64,000 nt of DNA from Terriglobales bacterium (GCA_015654835.1 JAATGG010000205.1:40965-104964), one strand, 5' to 3'; positions 34,187-44,003 are shown, counted from the first letter of the stretch. The notes: generated by a model from the sequence alone, not told the origin. Program-made: numbers and translations.

Positions 34187-35352
34187 CGGCGACGCTGCGC
34201 CAGGCCGCGGGAAGCTTGCTGGTGGTGGGGCTGGGAGGCACGGAACTCAGCGGGTTGGAGCGCGCCTGGCTCAAGTTGGCGCGGCCTGCAGGCGTCATCC
34301 TTTTTCGCCGCAATATCGCCGATGCGCAACAGACGCGGGCGCTGCTGAAGGACGCCACCGCACTGTGCACGGCACACAGCTTTCGCTGCGTGGATGTGGA
34401 GGGTGGCACGGTGGACCGGCTGCGCGACGCGCTGGCTCCGATGCCGTCGGCACAGGCCGTCGCGCTGGCTGCGCGGCACACGGGGAAACCGGAACTGGCG
34501 CGCGAGCATGGGGAGCTGATTGGGCGAGGCGTAAAGGCTTTCGGGTTCAATACCACGCTGGCGCCGGTGTTGGATCTGGCTCTGGCGGACTCCGCGGAGG
34601 TGATGGGCACACGTACGGCTGCGGCGACGGCTGAAGGTGTTGTCGAGTATGCGCGCGGCTTTTTGGCGGGGCTGGCTGCGCAGGATGTGGCCGGCTGCGC
34701 GAAGCATTTTCCGGGGCTGGGTGCGGGCACACGCGATTCGCATTTGGAGACTCCCGCGATTGAACGCGGATGGCAGGAGCTTTGGCGAGAGGATTTAGCG
34801 CCATATCGCGAACTGCGCAAGGAGTTGCCGATGGTGATGGTGAATCACGCGGCTTATCCCGAGACGCGAGGAAAGAATCTGCCGGCGAGCGCTTCAAGTT
34901 ATTGGATTACGACGGTGCTGCGGAAGCGGATCGGCTATGGCGGGATTATCTTCTCGGACGATCTGGAGATGGGCGGCATTCTAAAGTTTCTTCCGATGGA
35001 AGAGGCAGCGGTCGCGGCCATTCGCGCGGGGATGGATACGCTGGAGATCTGCCACAGTCCTGAATTGATTTTGCGCGCGTATGAAGGATTGATTGCCGAG
35101 GGCGAGCGGTCGGGGGCCTTTAGAAAACTGCTGCTGCAGCGTGCGCTGGAGATGGCGCGGAAACGGGCGAGACTGTTCGCGAGTGGAACCGCGAAAGCAT
35201 TGCCCGCACGGCAGTTTGAAGCGCTGCAGAAAAAGATTGCACGCTTCAACGAAAGAGTCATGAAGGCACAGCCGGGCAATGCGCAAGCCGGTGCGGCACA
35301 GACCGCGAAAACAGTACGAGCGAGGCGAGCGTCGCTGGTGGAGACCGCATGA
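34183..35352 (+). CDS. nagZ: beta-N-acetylhexosaminidase, GH3 family
   Basis: The 389-residue protein has the NagZ catalytic strip CAKHFPGLGAGTRDSHLETP, where the Asp-x-His pair is the unusual acid/base dyad of GH3 NagZ enzymes. The nucleophile aspartate is in GGIIFSDDLEMGGI, and LLVVGLGGTELS opens the protein. NagZ removes GlcNAc from GlcNAc-anhydroMurNAc peptides during cell-wall recycling. No signal peptide is visible, so it acts in the cytoplasm. It overlaps mutS and anmK by ATGA. The last 60 residues are Lys/Arg/Ala-rich and extend beyond the usual enzyme. Confidence 0.93.
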   Translation: MTATLRQAAGSLLVVGLGGTELSGLERAWLKLARPAGVILFRRNIADAQQTRALLKDATALCTAHSFRCVDVEGGTVDRLRDALAPMPSAQAVALAARHTGKPELAREHGELIGRGVKAFGFNTTLAPVLDLALADSAEVMGTRTAAATAEGVVEYARGFLAGLAAQDVAGCAKHFPGLGAGTRDSHLETPAIERGWQELWREDLAPYRELRKELPMVMVNHAAYPETRGKNLPASASSYWITTVLRKRIGYGGIIFSDDLEMGGILKFLPMEEAAVAAIRAGMDTLEICHSPELILRAYEGLIAEGERSGAFRKLLLQRALEMARKRARLFASGTAKALPARQFEALQKKIARFNERVMKAQPGNAQAGAAQTAKTVRARRASLVETA

Positions 35353-36566
35353 GCGCCAAGGCCGCGACGATAAAGAACAGAACGGCGATGACGGTGGCCG
35401 GAGTGATGAGCGGTACCTCTGCGGATGGCGTGGACGTGGCGCTGGTGCGGATTGAGCCGGGCAGGTTTCAGAGCGGGCTTGAGGGTGATCCGCGGCCCAA
35501 GGTTACGCTGTTGGCGCATGAGGGATTTGCTTATCCTGCGGCGTTGCGGCGTGCGGTGCTGGCGGCGATGAATGCTGCCTCCACTTCGACGGCGGAGTTG
35601 GCGCGGCTCAATTGGCGGCTGGGGCTGGCGTACGCCGATGCGGTGGAGGCTACGGCCAAGCGACATGCGGTGAAGCCGGACTTGATTGGGTGCCACGGAC
35701 AGACGCTTTATCATCAGCCGCGGGCTGCGGGCTATGCGGGAAAACAGTTTGCCTGTACATGGCAGTTGGGCGAGACCGCGGCGATTGCGGCTGCGCTTGG
35801 GGTTCCCGTGGTGTCGAACTTTCGCCCTGCGGACATGGTCGCCGGAGGCCAGGGCGCGCCACTGGTTTCGTTGTTGGACTATGTGCTATTTGCCGATGAC
35901 GAGCGCGGACGAGTGCTGCAGAACATCGGCGGCATCGCGAACCTTACGGCGATTCCCGCAGGGGCGAGGGCGGGCGCGGTTGTAGCCTTCGACAACGGGC
36001 CGGGCAACATGGTGATGGATGCATTGACGCAACAGCTTTTCGGCAAGCCGTTCGACCGGAATGGCCGGTTCGCCGGCCGGGGCAACGTGCTGCAGACGGT
36101 GCTGACGGCGGAGTTGCGTCATGCTTACTTTGCACTGAAACCGCCGCGTACGGCGGGGCGAGAACAGTTTGGCCGCGAGTACGCGGCAAAGTTTCTGGCA
36201 GCGTGTCAGCGCCACAGCAACACGCCTGAAGATGCGCTGACCACGGCGACGGCGCTGACGGCGGAGAGCATCGCGCAAAGTTACAAACGGTTCGTTCATC
36301 CGAAGATGAAACGCCATGCGGTGGACTATGTGGTTTCTGGCGGAGGCGCGCGAAACGGCACACTGATGGCCATGTTGCAACAACGGCTAGAACCATTGGG
36401 CTGTACGCTGACTACGAGCGAGGCATTCGGTCTGCCGGCAGAGGCTAAAGAGGCCGCCGCATTTGCACTGCTCGCCTGGCAGACATGGCATCACCTGCCG
36501 GGCAATGTGCCGGCGGCTACGGGGGCGGCTCGGCCTGCGATTTTGGGGCAGGTGACTTATGTTTAG
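35349..36566 (+). CDS. anmK: anhydro-N-acetylmuramic acid kinase
   Basis: The 405-residue sugar kinase of the actin-like ATPase fold has the N-terminal phosphate loop GVMSGTSADGVDVALV, GCHGQTLYHQP, the NIGGIANLT strip, AFDNGPGNMVMDAL and YVVSGGGARNGTLM. All are characteristic of AnmK, which hydrolyses and phosphorylates 1,6-anhydroMurNAc to MurNAc-6-phosphate. It is the direct metabolic partner of the upstream nagZ. It overlaps nagZ by four bases and the downstream transporter gene by eight. Confidence 0.95.
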   Translation: MSAKAATIKNRTAMTVAGVMSGTSADGVDVALVRIEPGRFQSGLEGDPRPKVTLLAHEGFAYPAALRRAVLAAMNAASTSTAELARLNWRLGLAYADAVEATAKRHAVKPDLIGCHGQTLYHQPRAAGYAGKQFACTWQLGETAAIAAALGVPVVSNFRPADMVAGGQGAPLVSLLDYVLFADDERGRVLQNIGGIANLTAIPAGARAGAVVAFDNGPGNMVMDALTQQLFGKPFDRNGRFAGRGNVLQTVLTAELRHAYFALKPPRTAGREQFGREYAAKFLAACQRHSNTPEDALTTATALTAESIAQSYKRFVHPKMKRHAVDYVVSGGGARNGTLMAMLQQRLEPLGCTLTTSEAFGLPAEAKEAAAFALLAWQTWHHLPGNVPAATGAARPAILGQVTYV

Positions 36567-38097
36567 CCTGTTGGCACGGATGCGGCGCGCTGGAGTCGTG
36601 CTGGGCTGCCTGCTGATGCTGGCCGGATGCCGGTCGGGGCAGAGAAAGATGGGGACGGTGGTGTTTCTCATCGAGAGCAGCCCGGCGAATCTCGATCCGC
36701 GGGTAGGCACGGACGCGCAGTCGGAACATATCGATGAGTTGATCTTCGACGGTTTGGTGGCGCGCGATGCGAGCTTTCATTTCACTCCCGCATTGGCCGA
36801 GCGGTGGGAGCAGCCGGACCCGCGCACGCTGATCTTTCATTTGCGCGGTGGGGTGCGCTTTCACGACGGGCGGGCTCTGACGGCGCGCGATGTGGCGTGG
36901 ACGATCAACTCGATGCGCACGGGCAAGGTGATCTCGCCGAAGACGGCGTCCTATGCTTCGGTGGATACGATTGAAGCTCCCGACGCGCAGACGGTGATTT
37001 TTCATTTGAAACAGGCGGACAACTTTCTGCTGACGAACCTCTCGACGGGCGCGATGGGCGTTGTTCCCGAGGGCAGCGGGCGCGAGTTCTGGCGGCATCC
37101 GGTAGGCACCGGGCCGTTTCGTTTTGTCAGTCAGCAGATGGACCAGGATGTGGTGATCGAGCGCAATCCGATGAGTTGGAGCGCGGCTCCGAAGCTCGCA
37201 CGGGTGCGCTTTGCCGTGGTGCCCGACTCGATTACGCAATCGCTGGAGTTGGAAAAAGGCTCGGGCGATGTGGTCATCAATTCCCTGCCCATGGACGCGC
37301 TGCCGGTGCTTGCACAGCGGCCGAATCTGAAGGTGGAAGACGCAGAGGGGACGCAGATTCAGTATCTCGCCTTTAACACGCGGGACCCATTGCTGAAGGA
37401 TGCGCGGGTGCGGCAGGCAATCTCATGCGCCATCGATCGCAATCTCATCATCCGAACATTGATGGGCGGCCATGCACAACCCGCGGTAAGCATGTTGCCG
37501 CGCAATCATTGGGCGTGGAGCGGCGATGTGGCGCACTACGACTATGACGCAGCGCGGGCAAAACGACTGCTGGACGAAGCGGGCTACCGAGCCGGCGCGG
37601 ATGGAATCCGCTTTCATTTGACGATGAAGACGAGCACTGTCGAAGATGTGCGACTGCTGGCCGCAGTGCTGCAGCAGCAACTGGCGCGGGTGGGAATCGT
37701 GCTCGATCTGCGCAGCTATGAGTTCGCCACGTTCTATGCCGATGTAACCCGCGGAGCCTTCCAGATGTATTCGCTGCGCTGGATTGGCGGCAACGAGCAG
37801 CCCGACATTTTCAGCTACGCCTTCTCGACGGCGCGGTTCTCGCCCAAGGGCGCCAACCGCGGCCACTACTCGAATGCCCGGCTCGATGCGTTGCTTGACG
37901 ATGCGGCAGCCAGCAGCGATGGAACGCACCGGAGGGCGGATTACGTGGAAGCACAGCAGATTTTGGCGCGCGACCTGCCCGCCATTAATTTATGGTATCG
38001 AGACACGATTGTGGTCCATAACACGCGCCTCAGGAACATTATTCCCACGCCCTCGGGAAGTTATACATTTTTGGAGACGGCGGAACTCGCGCAATAG
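36559..38097 (+). CDS. family 5 peptide/murein-peptide binding lipoprotein
   Basis: This 512-residue extracytoplasmic protein has a lipoprotein signal (LLMLAGC, lipidated cysteine near residue 23). It then has the SBP-bac-5 features NLDPRVGTDAQSEHIDELIFDGLV, LIFHLRGGVRFHDGRALTARDVAWTI and DARVRQAISCAIDRNLII. The family binds oligopeptides, including murein tripeptide (MppA-like), or nickel and other ligands. Being translationally coupled to nagZ and anmK makes recycled wall peptides the attractive ligand, as an inference. No matching permease or ATPase genes follow. Confidence 0.88.
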   Translation: MFSLLARMRRAGVVLGCLLMLAGCRSGQRKMGTVVFLIESSPANLDPRVGTDAQSEHIDELIFDGLVARDASFHFTPALAERWEQPDPRTLIFHLRGGVRFHDGRALTARDVAWTINSMRTGKVISPKTASYASVDTIEAPDAQTVIFHLKQADNFLLTNLSTGAMGVVPEGSGREFWRHPVGTGPFRFVSQQMDQDVVIERNPMSWSAAPKLARVRFAVVPDSITQSLELEKGSGDVVINSLPMDALPVLAQRPNLKVEDAEGTQIQYLAFNTRDPLLKDARVRQAISCAIDRNLIIRTLMGGHAQPAVSMLPRNHWAWSGDVAHYDYDAARAKRLLDEAGYRAGADGIRFHLTMKTSTVEDVRLLAAVLQQQLARVGIVLDLRSYEFATFYADVTRGAFQMYSLRWIGGNEQPDIFSYAFSTARFSPKGANRGHYSNARLDALLDDAAASSDGTHRRADYVEAQQILARDLPAINLWYRDTIVVHNTRLRNIIPTPSGSYTFLETAELAQ

Positions 38098-38322
38098 CAC
38101 GCATCGTATAGAGTTTATTCAGGGTCCCTGACATCGTAAGCCACGACGATCGACATTTTCCCCGCGCCGCTTTGCACGTCGGCAAAGGACTTCCCTTCCG
38201 CAAGCAGACAAGATGAATCGTTGGGCCGTGCCGGCATTCCGGCGTGTACAAACGGGATATGCGATAGGCGGAGGACCAGGCTACTCAACCTTTTGGCGCG
38301 CTCATGCGTCTACCGGTATGAG

Positions 38323-38356
38323 AATAGGATTCCGGACCGAATAGAATTCCGAACCG
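38323..38356 (+). repeat. abutting 17-base direct repeats upstream of the DUF5666-like gene
   Basis: AATAGGATTCCGGACCG (38323-38339) is followed at once by AATAGAATTCCGAACCG (38340-38356), identical at 15 of 17 positions. They end about 30 bases before the possible GTG start, so they sit where a tandem operator would. Confidence 0.5.
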
Positions 38357-38385
38357 CCGGGACGATCTCCCGAAAGATTTAGCTC

Positions 38386-39525
38386 GTGAAGAATGGACTT
38401 ATGAGACGCAAGATGAAGATTCGGATTGCAGCGGCGGTGTTGTTGGTGGTTGCTTTCGTGGCCGTTCCGTTGCTGCGCGCCCAGGCGCCTATCCGTTTTG
38501 TGGGCACCGTGACGGCGATCAGCGGCAACACACTTAGCGTGAAGACGGATGCGGGAGAGCAGCGCCAGGTGGAGGTTCCCGCGACCGCATCGCTGAAGCG
38601 CATCGCTCCCGGACAAAAGGATTTGAGCACGGCGGAGACGCTGCAGTTTGTCGATCTTGCTGTGGGCGACCGCGTGCTGGTGAGGGTGGATACGGGTGCG
38701 GCGGGGGCTAAGCAGCAAGCTCTGCAAGTGATCGCGATCAAGCAAGAGGATGTAGCGGCCAAGCAGCAGAAAGACCGCGAAGATTGGCAACGGCGTAGCA
38801 TGGGTGGCCTGGTGAAAAGTGTCGACGCAGCGAGCGGCACCATTGTGTTGACGAGCGGCGCGGGACCGACGGCCAAGACCATTACCGTTCATACGGCCAA
38901 GACAACTGTCCTCAAGCGGTATGCGGCGGCTTCGGTTCGTTTCGATCAGGCGCAACCGGCACCCATCGATGCGATTCATCCCGGCGACCAGTTGCGGGCG
39001 CGGGGTTCGAAAAATGCAGACGGCACGGAGTTGACTGCCGAAGAGGTGGTATCGGGCGGGTTCCGCAATATCTCCGGTACGGTCGCTTCGGTAGATGCGG
39101 CGAGTTCCACGCTGGTGGTGAAGGATCTGGCAACCAAGAAACAGGTCACAGTTCACGTCACGGCGGATGCGCAGATGCGGCGGCTGCCTGACAGGATGGC
39201 GCAGATGCTGGCAGTGCGGCTGAAGGGCGCGGCAGGAGCCGGTGGTGTGCCACCTGCAAATGGCGCAAGCGGTGGCCCACAGCATGACGGCAATGGACAA
39301 GGCGGCGATCCGCAGCAGGTGTTGAGCCGGGCACCTGCGATCCAACTTAGCGATTTACAAAAAGGCGAAGCCGTAATGGTGGTTTCAACCGAGGGTGCAA
39401 CGGAGGTCACGGCGATCACCCTGATGGCGGGTGTGGAGCCATTGCTGCAGGCGCCGGCTGCGGCCAGCCAAAGTCTGCTCTCGAACTGGAGCATGAGCTC
39501 GGGCTCACCGGAAGCGGCTCAATAG
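38386..39525 (+). CDS. secreted DUF5666-like protein
   Basis: The protein (379 residues from a GTG; ATGs at 38401 and 38413 are alternatives) has a signal peptide ending near LLRAQA. Three similar beta-rich modules follow, each of the form GTVTAISGNTLSVKTDAGE / GLVKSVDAASGTIVLTSGAG / GTVASVDAASSTLVVKDLAT. This repeated pattern is that of DUF5666 or related OB-like domains. A Gly/Asn-rich low-complexity stretch lies near residue 285-305. No enzymatic motif is seen. A TonB-dependent receptor gene follows after 37 bases, so the two are likely cotranscribed and may act together at the envelope. The function is unknown. Confidence 0.7.
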   Translation: MKNGLMRRKMKIRIAAAVLLVVAFVAVPLLRAQAPIRFVGTVTAISGNTLSVKTDAGEQRQVEVPATASLKRIAPGQKDLSTAETLQFVDLAVGDRVLVRVDTGAAGAKQQALQVIAIKQEDVAAKQQKDREDWQRRSMGGLVKSVDAASGTIVLTSGAGPTAKTITVHTAKTTVLKRYAAASVRFDQAQPAPIDAIHPGDQLRARGSKNADGTELTAEEVVSGGFRNISGTVASVDAASSTLVVKDLATKKQVTVHVTADAQMRRLPDRMAQMLAVRLKGAAGAGGVPPANGASGGPQHDGNGQGGDPQQVLSRAPAIQLSDLQKGEAVMVVSTEGATEVTAITLMAGVEPLLQAPAAASQSLLSNWSMSSGSPEAAQ

Positions 39526-39562
39526 TAGACGTACACACATATTCAAAACATATGAGGGAAAA

Positions 39563-42500
39563 GTGTATCTAAGATTTCATTACTCAATTCATTTCTTATT
39601 CGCCTTGATATTGGGTTGCGCCGCGTTGGCTGCCGCGCAGGCGCCCACGGCGGTTACGACCGCAGGATTGCATGGACACATCAGCGACCCGGCGGGCGCG
39701 TTGATTCCGGGCGCAAAAATTACGGTGACCAACTCGGCAGGCGTGGCCGTGAGTTCGGCGGCCGCCGATGCATCGGGCGCCTACGAAGTGCGGGGATTGG
39801 CGCCGGGCAGCTATTTTGTGCAGGCCACCTTCGAGGGGTTCGCGCCATTTCAATCCGCGGCCATCTCGCTCGCGGCGGGACAGGTGAAGCGCGTGGATGT
39901 CGCGATGGCTATCCAGACCGAACAGCAGAGCGTCACCGTGTCAGACGATTCGCCAACGGTGAGCGTGGACGCAAGCGGCAATGCCAGTTCGGTGGTTTTG
40001 AAAGGCAAGGATCTGGATGCATTGTCCGACGATCCGGACGAACTTTCGAACGAGTTGCAGGCGCTGGCCGGCCCCTCGGCGGGACCGAATGGCGGACAGG
40101 TTTATATCGACGGCTTCACGGGAGGCCAACTGCCGCCCAAGTCGGCGATCCGCGAGATCCGCATCAACCAGAATCCATTTTCAGCGGAGTACGACAAGCT
40201 GGGTTATGGGCGCATCGAGATTTTGACCAAGCCGGGCACCGATAAATTGCATGGTCAATTTTTTGCGATGGGCAACGACAATACCTTTAATACCGGCAAT
40301 CCCTTTGCCAGCAATATTCCTTCGTATGACAGCTATCAGTTCAATGGAACGCTGAATGGCTCCCTCTCTAAGTGGGCGTCGTTCTTTGTCAGCGTGGACC
40401 AGCGCAATACTTCGGACGCCTATGTCTACACGGCCCAACTGGCGGCAGCACCGGCGGCGCCTGTCACGGGCGGCGTGTTCAGTCCGCGGACCCGCACCAA
40501 TATCGCTCCGCGCATCGATTTGCAATTAGGGCAAAAGGACACGCTCACGGTACGTTACCAGTTTTACCGGGACAGCGAAAGCGGCGTCCTGGGCACAACA
40601 TACGACCTGCCTACGCAAGCAACAGGATCGACCTCGATTGAACACACGCTGCAAGTGAGCGACGCGCATATCATCAACGATCACATCGTCAACGAGACAC
40701 GCTTTCAATATCTTCGCGACACGTCTACGGATACTTCGGTCAGCGCCACGCCGCAGGTGCAGGTTGCCAACTTTTTCACGGGCGGCGGCTCGTCAAGCCA
40801 ATATTCCAATGACCATCAGGATCACCTGGAGCTTTGGAACCTGACCACGATGTCGCTGGGACCTCATGCCGTGAAGTTCGGCACGCGGTTGCGCGACAAT
40901 CGCGACTCCAATTCAACCAATGCGAACTTTAACGGCACATTCAGTTTTGCGAGCATTGCAGACTACCAGGCGTTGATGGCCGACCTGGCCGCGAACATGA
41001 CCTTCGCGCAGATTGCGGCGGGATGCACGCAGCAACAATGCGCGCTGCCGAACAAGTTGACGTATACCACCGGACCGTTGCCGGCAACCGTCAATGTGTT
41101 CGACGCCGCCGTCTTTCTGCAGGACGACTGGAAGGTGAATCGCAACCTGACGGTCTCTGGAGGACTGCGGTGGGAATCGCAAAATCATGTCTCGGACCAC
41201 AGCGACTGGGCGCCGCGAGTTTCTTTTGCATACGCTCTCGACGGGCACAAGGACGCCAAGCAGGCCAAGACGGTGTTGCGCGGCGGATATGGCATTTTCT
41301 ACGACCGCCTGACTTATAGCACTTTGCTGGGGGCGACGCGCCAGAGCGGCGGTCCCAACAGCCAGAAACAGATCGTTATCAGCAATCCGCAGTGCTTCGA
41401 CGCGAACAGTCTCAGCAATATTCCCGACTTATCCGCCTGCGGCACGACATCTTCAAGTGCAAACACAATCGTGCAGATCGCACCCAGCTATCGTTCGCCC
41501 TATGTGCAGCAGATTGGAGCGAGCCTGGAGCGGCAGTTGACGAAGTCGACCACGCTGACGGCGACTTATCTGCGCTCATTCGGGGTACACCAGTTGGTGA
41601 CGCGGGACTCGAATGCATACCTGCCGGGAACCTATACGTATGGGAGCGCCACGCAAACAGGGGTGAGGCCCGATCCATCGCTGGGCATTGTGAATCAGTA
41701 CGATCCAGAAGCGGTATTCAAGCAGAACCAGGTGATCGTGAACGTAAATGCACGCATCACGCCCACCTTCAGCATTGCCGGCTTCTATAACTGGACGAAT
41801 GTCAATTCCGACGGCGGGGGCGGCTCGACCGTTTCTAACTCCTATAACATCAGCCAGGATTATGGGCGGGCCAGCTTCGCCTCGACCAACATGGTGTTTC
41901 TGATGGGCAACTATATGGCGCCGTGGGGAATCCGCTTCAATCCGTTCATGATGGCGCAGTCGGGCAAACCGTATAACATCGTGACGAACAACGATCTGAC
42001 CGGCGATAACTTCTTCAATAACCGGCCGGCATTGGCGGATAACTCGCTTTGCGCCGGCCAGTCGGGCCGTTATGCTTCGACGACATTCGGCTGCCTCGAT
42101 ACCCAGCCACAGGCCGATAACTATACGCCGATCCCGATCAATGAGGGCAATGGACCGGCGGCGGTGGCCGTGAATCTGCGCGTCAGCCGGGCGTTTGGAG
42201 TCGGTCCGAAACTGGCGTCGAGTTCGACAGACGGCGGGGGACATGGCGGAGGGCGCGGCGGTATGGGCGGTGGACCGGGAGGTGGCGGACCCGGCGGCGG
42301 CGGTCTTGGGCCGGGCGGCCTGGGCGGTGGCGGACGCGGCATGGGGGCCATGTTCGCCCCAACCAATACCGGTCGCAAATATAACCTGACCTTCAGTGTC
42401 CAGGCGTTGAATCTGTTCAACGATATCGACTATGGAACACCCTCGGGATCGGTGATTCCCACGTTCGACGATGCTACGAATGTAACTGGGCCCGGCGATC

Positions 42501-42598
42501 GGTTTGGGCATTCGTTCAGCCTCGCGAAGGGCATTTACTCGGCGCCCACCAGTTCGGCAGCGCGGCGCGTCTTCGTGCAGGCGACATTCTCGTTCTGA
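39563..42598 (+). CDS. TonB-dependent receptor with carboxypeptidase-regulatory-like N-domain
   Basis: The 1011-residue outer-membrane protein has a signal peptide, a beta-sandwich regulatory-like domain (GLHGHISDPAGALIPGAKITVTN to about residue 115), a plug (QVYIDGFTGGQLPPKSAIREIRINQNPFSAEY) and a beta barrel ending in VFVQATFSF with terminal phenylalanine. This Oar-like architecture is abundant in acidobacteria. The ligand is unknown. Near residue 890-930 there is a glycine-rich segment of about 40 residues between late barrel strands, probably an extracellular loop. The GTG start has GAGGGA upstream. It follows the DUF5666-like gene and is closed by a terminator. Confidence 0.9.
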   Translation: MYLRFHYSIHFLFALILGCAALAAAQAPTAVTTAGLHGHISDPAGALIPGAKITVTNSAGVAVSSAAADASGAYEVRGLAPGSYFVQATFEGFAPFQSAAISLAAGQVKRVDVAMAIQTEQQSVTVSDDSPTVSVDASGNASSVVLKGKDLDALSDDPDELSNELQALAGPSAGPNGGQVYIDGFTGGQLPPKSAIREIRINQNPFSAEYDKLGYGRIEILTKPGTDKLHGQFFAMGNDNTFNTGNPFASNIPSYDSYQFNGTLNGSLSKWASFFVSVDQRNTSDAYVYTAQLAAAPAAPVTGGVFSPRTRTNIAPRIDLQLGQKDTLTVRYQFYRDSESGVLGTTYDLPTQATGSTSIEHTLQVSDAHIINDHIVNETRFQYLRDTSTDTSVSATPQVQVANFFTGGGSSSQYSNDHQDHLELWNLTTMSLGPHAVKFGTRLRDNRDSNSTNANFNGTFSFASIADYQALMADLAANMTFAQIAAGCTQQQCALPNKLTYTTGPLPATVNVFDAAVFLQDDWKVNRNLTVSGGLRWESQNHVSDHSDWAPRVSFAYALDGHKDAKQAKTVLRGGYGIFYDRLTYSTLLGATRQSGGPNSQKQIVISNPQCFDANSLSNIPDLSACGTTSSSANTIVQIAPSYRSPYVQQIGASLERQLTKSTTLTATYLRSFGVHQLVTRDSNAYLPGTYTYGSATQTGVRPDPSLGIVNQYDPEAVFKQNQVIVNVNARITPTFSIAGFYNWTNVNSDGGGGSTVSNSYNISQDYGRASFASTNMVFLMGNYMAPWGIRFNPFMMAQSGKPYNIVTNNDLTGDNFFNNRPALADNSLCAGQSGRYASTTFGCLDTQPQADNYTPIPINEGNGPAAVAVNLRVSRAFGVGPKLASSSTDGGGHGGGRGGMGGGPGGGGPGGGGLGPGGLGGGGRGMGAMFAPTNTGRKYNLTFSVQALNLFNDIDYGTPSGSVIPTFDDATNVTGPGDRFGHSFSLAKGIYSAPTSSAARRVFVQATFSF

Positions 42599-42621
42599 CC
42601 GGTTCTTGAGCATTTATGACG

Positions 42622-42653
42622 GGCCGGGGCGCTATGCTCCGGCCTTTGTTTTT
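42622..42653 (+). terminator. intrinsic terminator after the TonB receptor gene
   Basis: GGCCGG (42622-42627) pairs with CCGGCC (42639-42644) and is followed by TTTGTTTTT, a good T-tract on the plus strand. Confidence 0.8.
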
Positions 42654-42665
42654 GCCGCACGGCGC

Positions 42666-43793
42666 TCACAGCAAGACTGACCGATAGAGCGCTTCCCACT
42701 CGTTGGCCTTGGCGTTCATGCTGAAGGTGGCGACGATGCGCTGGCGTGCGGCGATGCCCTGGGCGTTGCGGTGCTCGGGCGATGCCAGCATGGCAGCTTG
42801 CATGGCCCGAGCCAGTTGGCCGGGATCTTTGGGCGGCACAATCGAGCCGGACTTACAGCCTGAAATACTGCTCGCCGCTTCGTCGCCTACTAACTGGCGC
42901 ACACCCCCTACATCGGTGGCCACGACGGGCTTCTGCATGGCCATGGCTTCTCCCAGGGCCAGCGGCATCCCTTCCCAGGCTGAGCCGAGCACAAAGGCGT
43001 CGGCGGCATCGAGCAGCGCCGGCATATCGCGGCGTAGCCCCAGCCAGCGGACGGCATTGCCCAAGCCTAGCTTCAACGCCAGACCGCGGACATTCCCGGC
43101 CTCGGCAGTGGCCATATCTCCGGCGATCCATAATTGCGTATCGGGGATGCTTGCGTGCACGGAAGCGAAAGCGCGCAGAAGGTTGGGGTAATCCTTGGCG
43201 GGAACGACACGGCCGGCGGTGAGCCACACGAAGGCATGTTCGACACCCATTTCGAAACGCAGTTGTTGGCGACGGCCGGGACGGGGAGCGAATTCGGTTT
43301 CATCGATGCCGTTGGCGATCACAAGGCACTTGCGTTGCGGGACGGCGTGGAGGCGCACAAAGCGGGTTGCGGCAGCATCGCTGACGGCAGTCGTACGGTC
43401 GCTGAGGGGGTCCGTGAGACGATAAGCCAACATGCGCGGCCAGCGCCCCTCATACACGTTGTGCACGGTGGAGAGGACGATCACCTTGCGATCAAAAAGC
43501 TTGAAGAGGCGGGCGGCCAGATTGCCATGAAAGCTGTGACCATGAAGCAGGTCGGGATGAAATGCCTGAGGGAACTGCTTTGCCTGGACGAGGGCGCGCA
43601 GCAGACTGCTGGGCGACTTATCGATGTCCAGATGAATCGTTTCGAGGGAAGAGGGCCACTCCGCGGGCAGGCGCGGGCGGAGCACGAGCAGGACGACGGC
43701 GTGGCCGCGCTTCGCCATGCGCTCGGCTAAAGCAATCACCTGCCGTTCCGCTCCGCCCATGCCGAGGGAAGTAAGCACATAGACAATCCGCAT
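42666..43793 (-). CDS. group 1 (GT4) glycosyltransferase
   Basis: The 375-residue protein opens MRIVYVLTSLGMGGAERQVIALAE, the acceptor-domain start typical of GT4 enzymes. It ends with the donor-domain motifs WLTAGRVVPAKDYPNLLRAF, WLGLRRDMPALLDAADAFVLGSAWEGMPLALGEAMA (the E-x7-E pair) and VVATDVGGVRQLV. It transfers a sugar from an activated nucleotide to a lipid or polysaccharide acceptor at the inner membrane. No polysaccharide cluster surrounds it, so the acceptor is unknown. The ATG at 43793 follows GAGGA; upstream in-frame codons to 43892 do not fit the family. Confidence 0.92.
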   Translation of the reverse strand: MRIVYVLTSLGMGGAERQVIALAERMAKRGHAVVLLVLRPRLPAEWPSSLETIHLDIDKSPSSLLRALVQAKQFPQAFHPDLLHGHSFHGNLAARLFKLFDRKVIVLSTVHNVYEGRWPRMLAYRLTDPLSDRTTAVSDAAATRFVRLHAVPQRKCLVIANGIDETEFAPRPGRRQQLRFEMGVEHAFVWLTAGRVVPAKDYPNLLRAFASVHASIPDTQLWIAGDMATAEAGNVRGLALKLGLGNAVRWLGLRRDMPALLDAADAFVLGSAWEGMPLALGEAMAMQKPVVATDVGGVRQLVGDEAASSISGCKSGSIVPPKDPGQLARAMQAAMLASPEHRNAQGIAARQRIVATFSMNAKANEWEALYRSVLL

Positions 43794-44003
43794 AGTGTCC
43801 TCAGAAGCGTGGAACGATGATAGCGCGAGAAGAGCGGCTGGAGACCATGATGCGCGTCGCTTAGATGCGCACATCTTAGTTATAAGAAGCACTTTGGGAG
43901 GCTTTTAGTTAACGATACGGGTTTCCTGCATTGGTTCGCAGAAAAAATCCCTGGGGGGCGGCATAACTTTTAGACTTTCAGAAAAAACCTTACGTGGAAA
44001 ATG

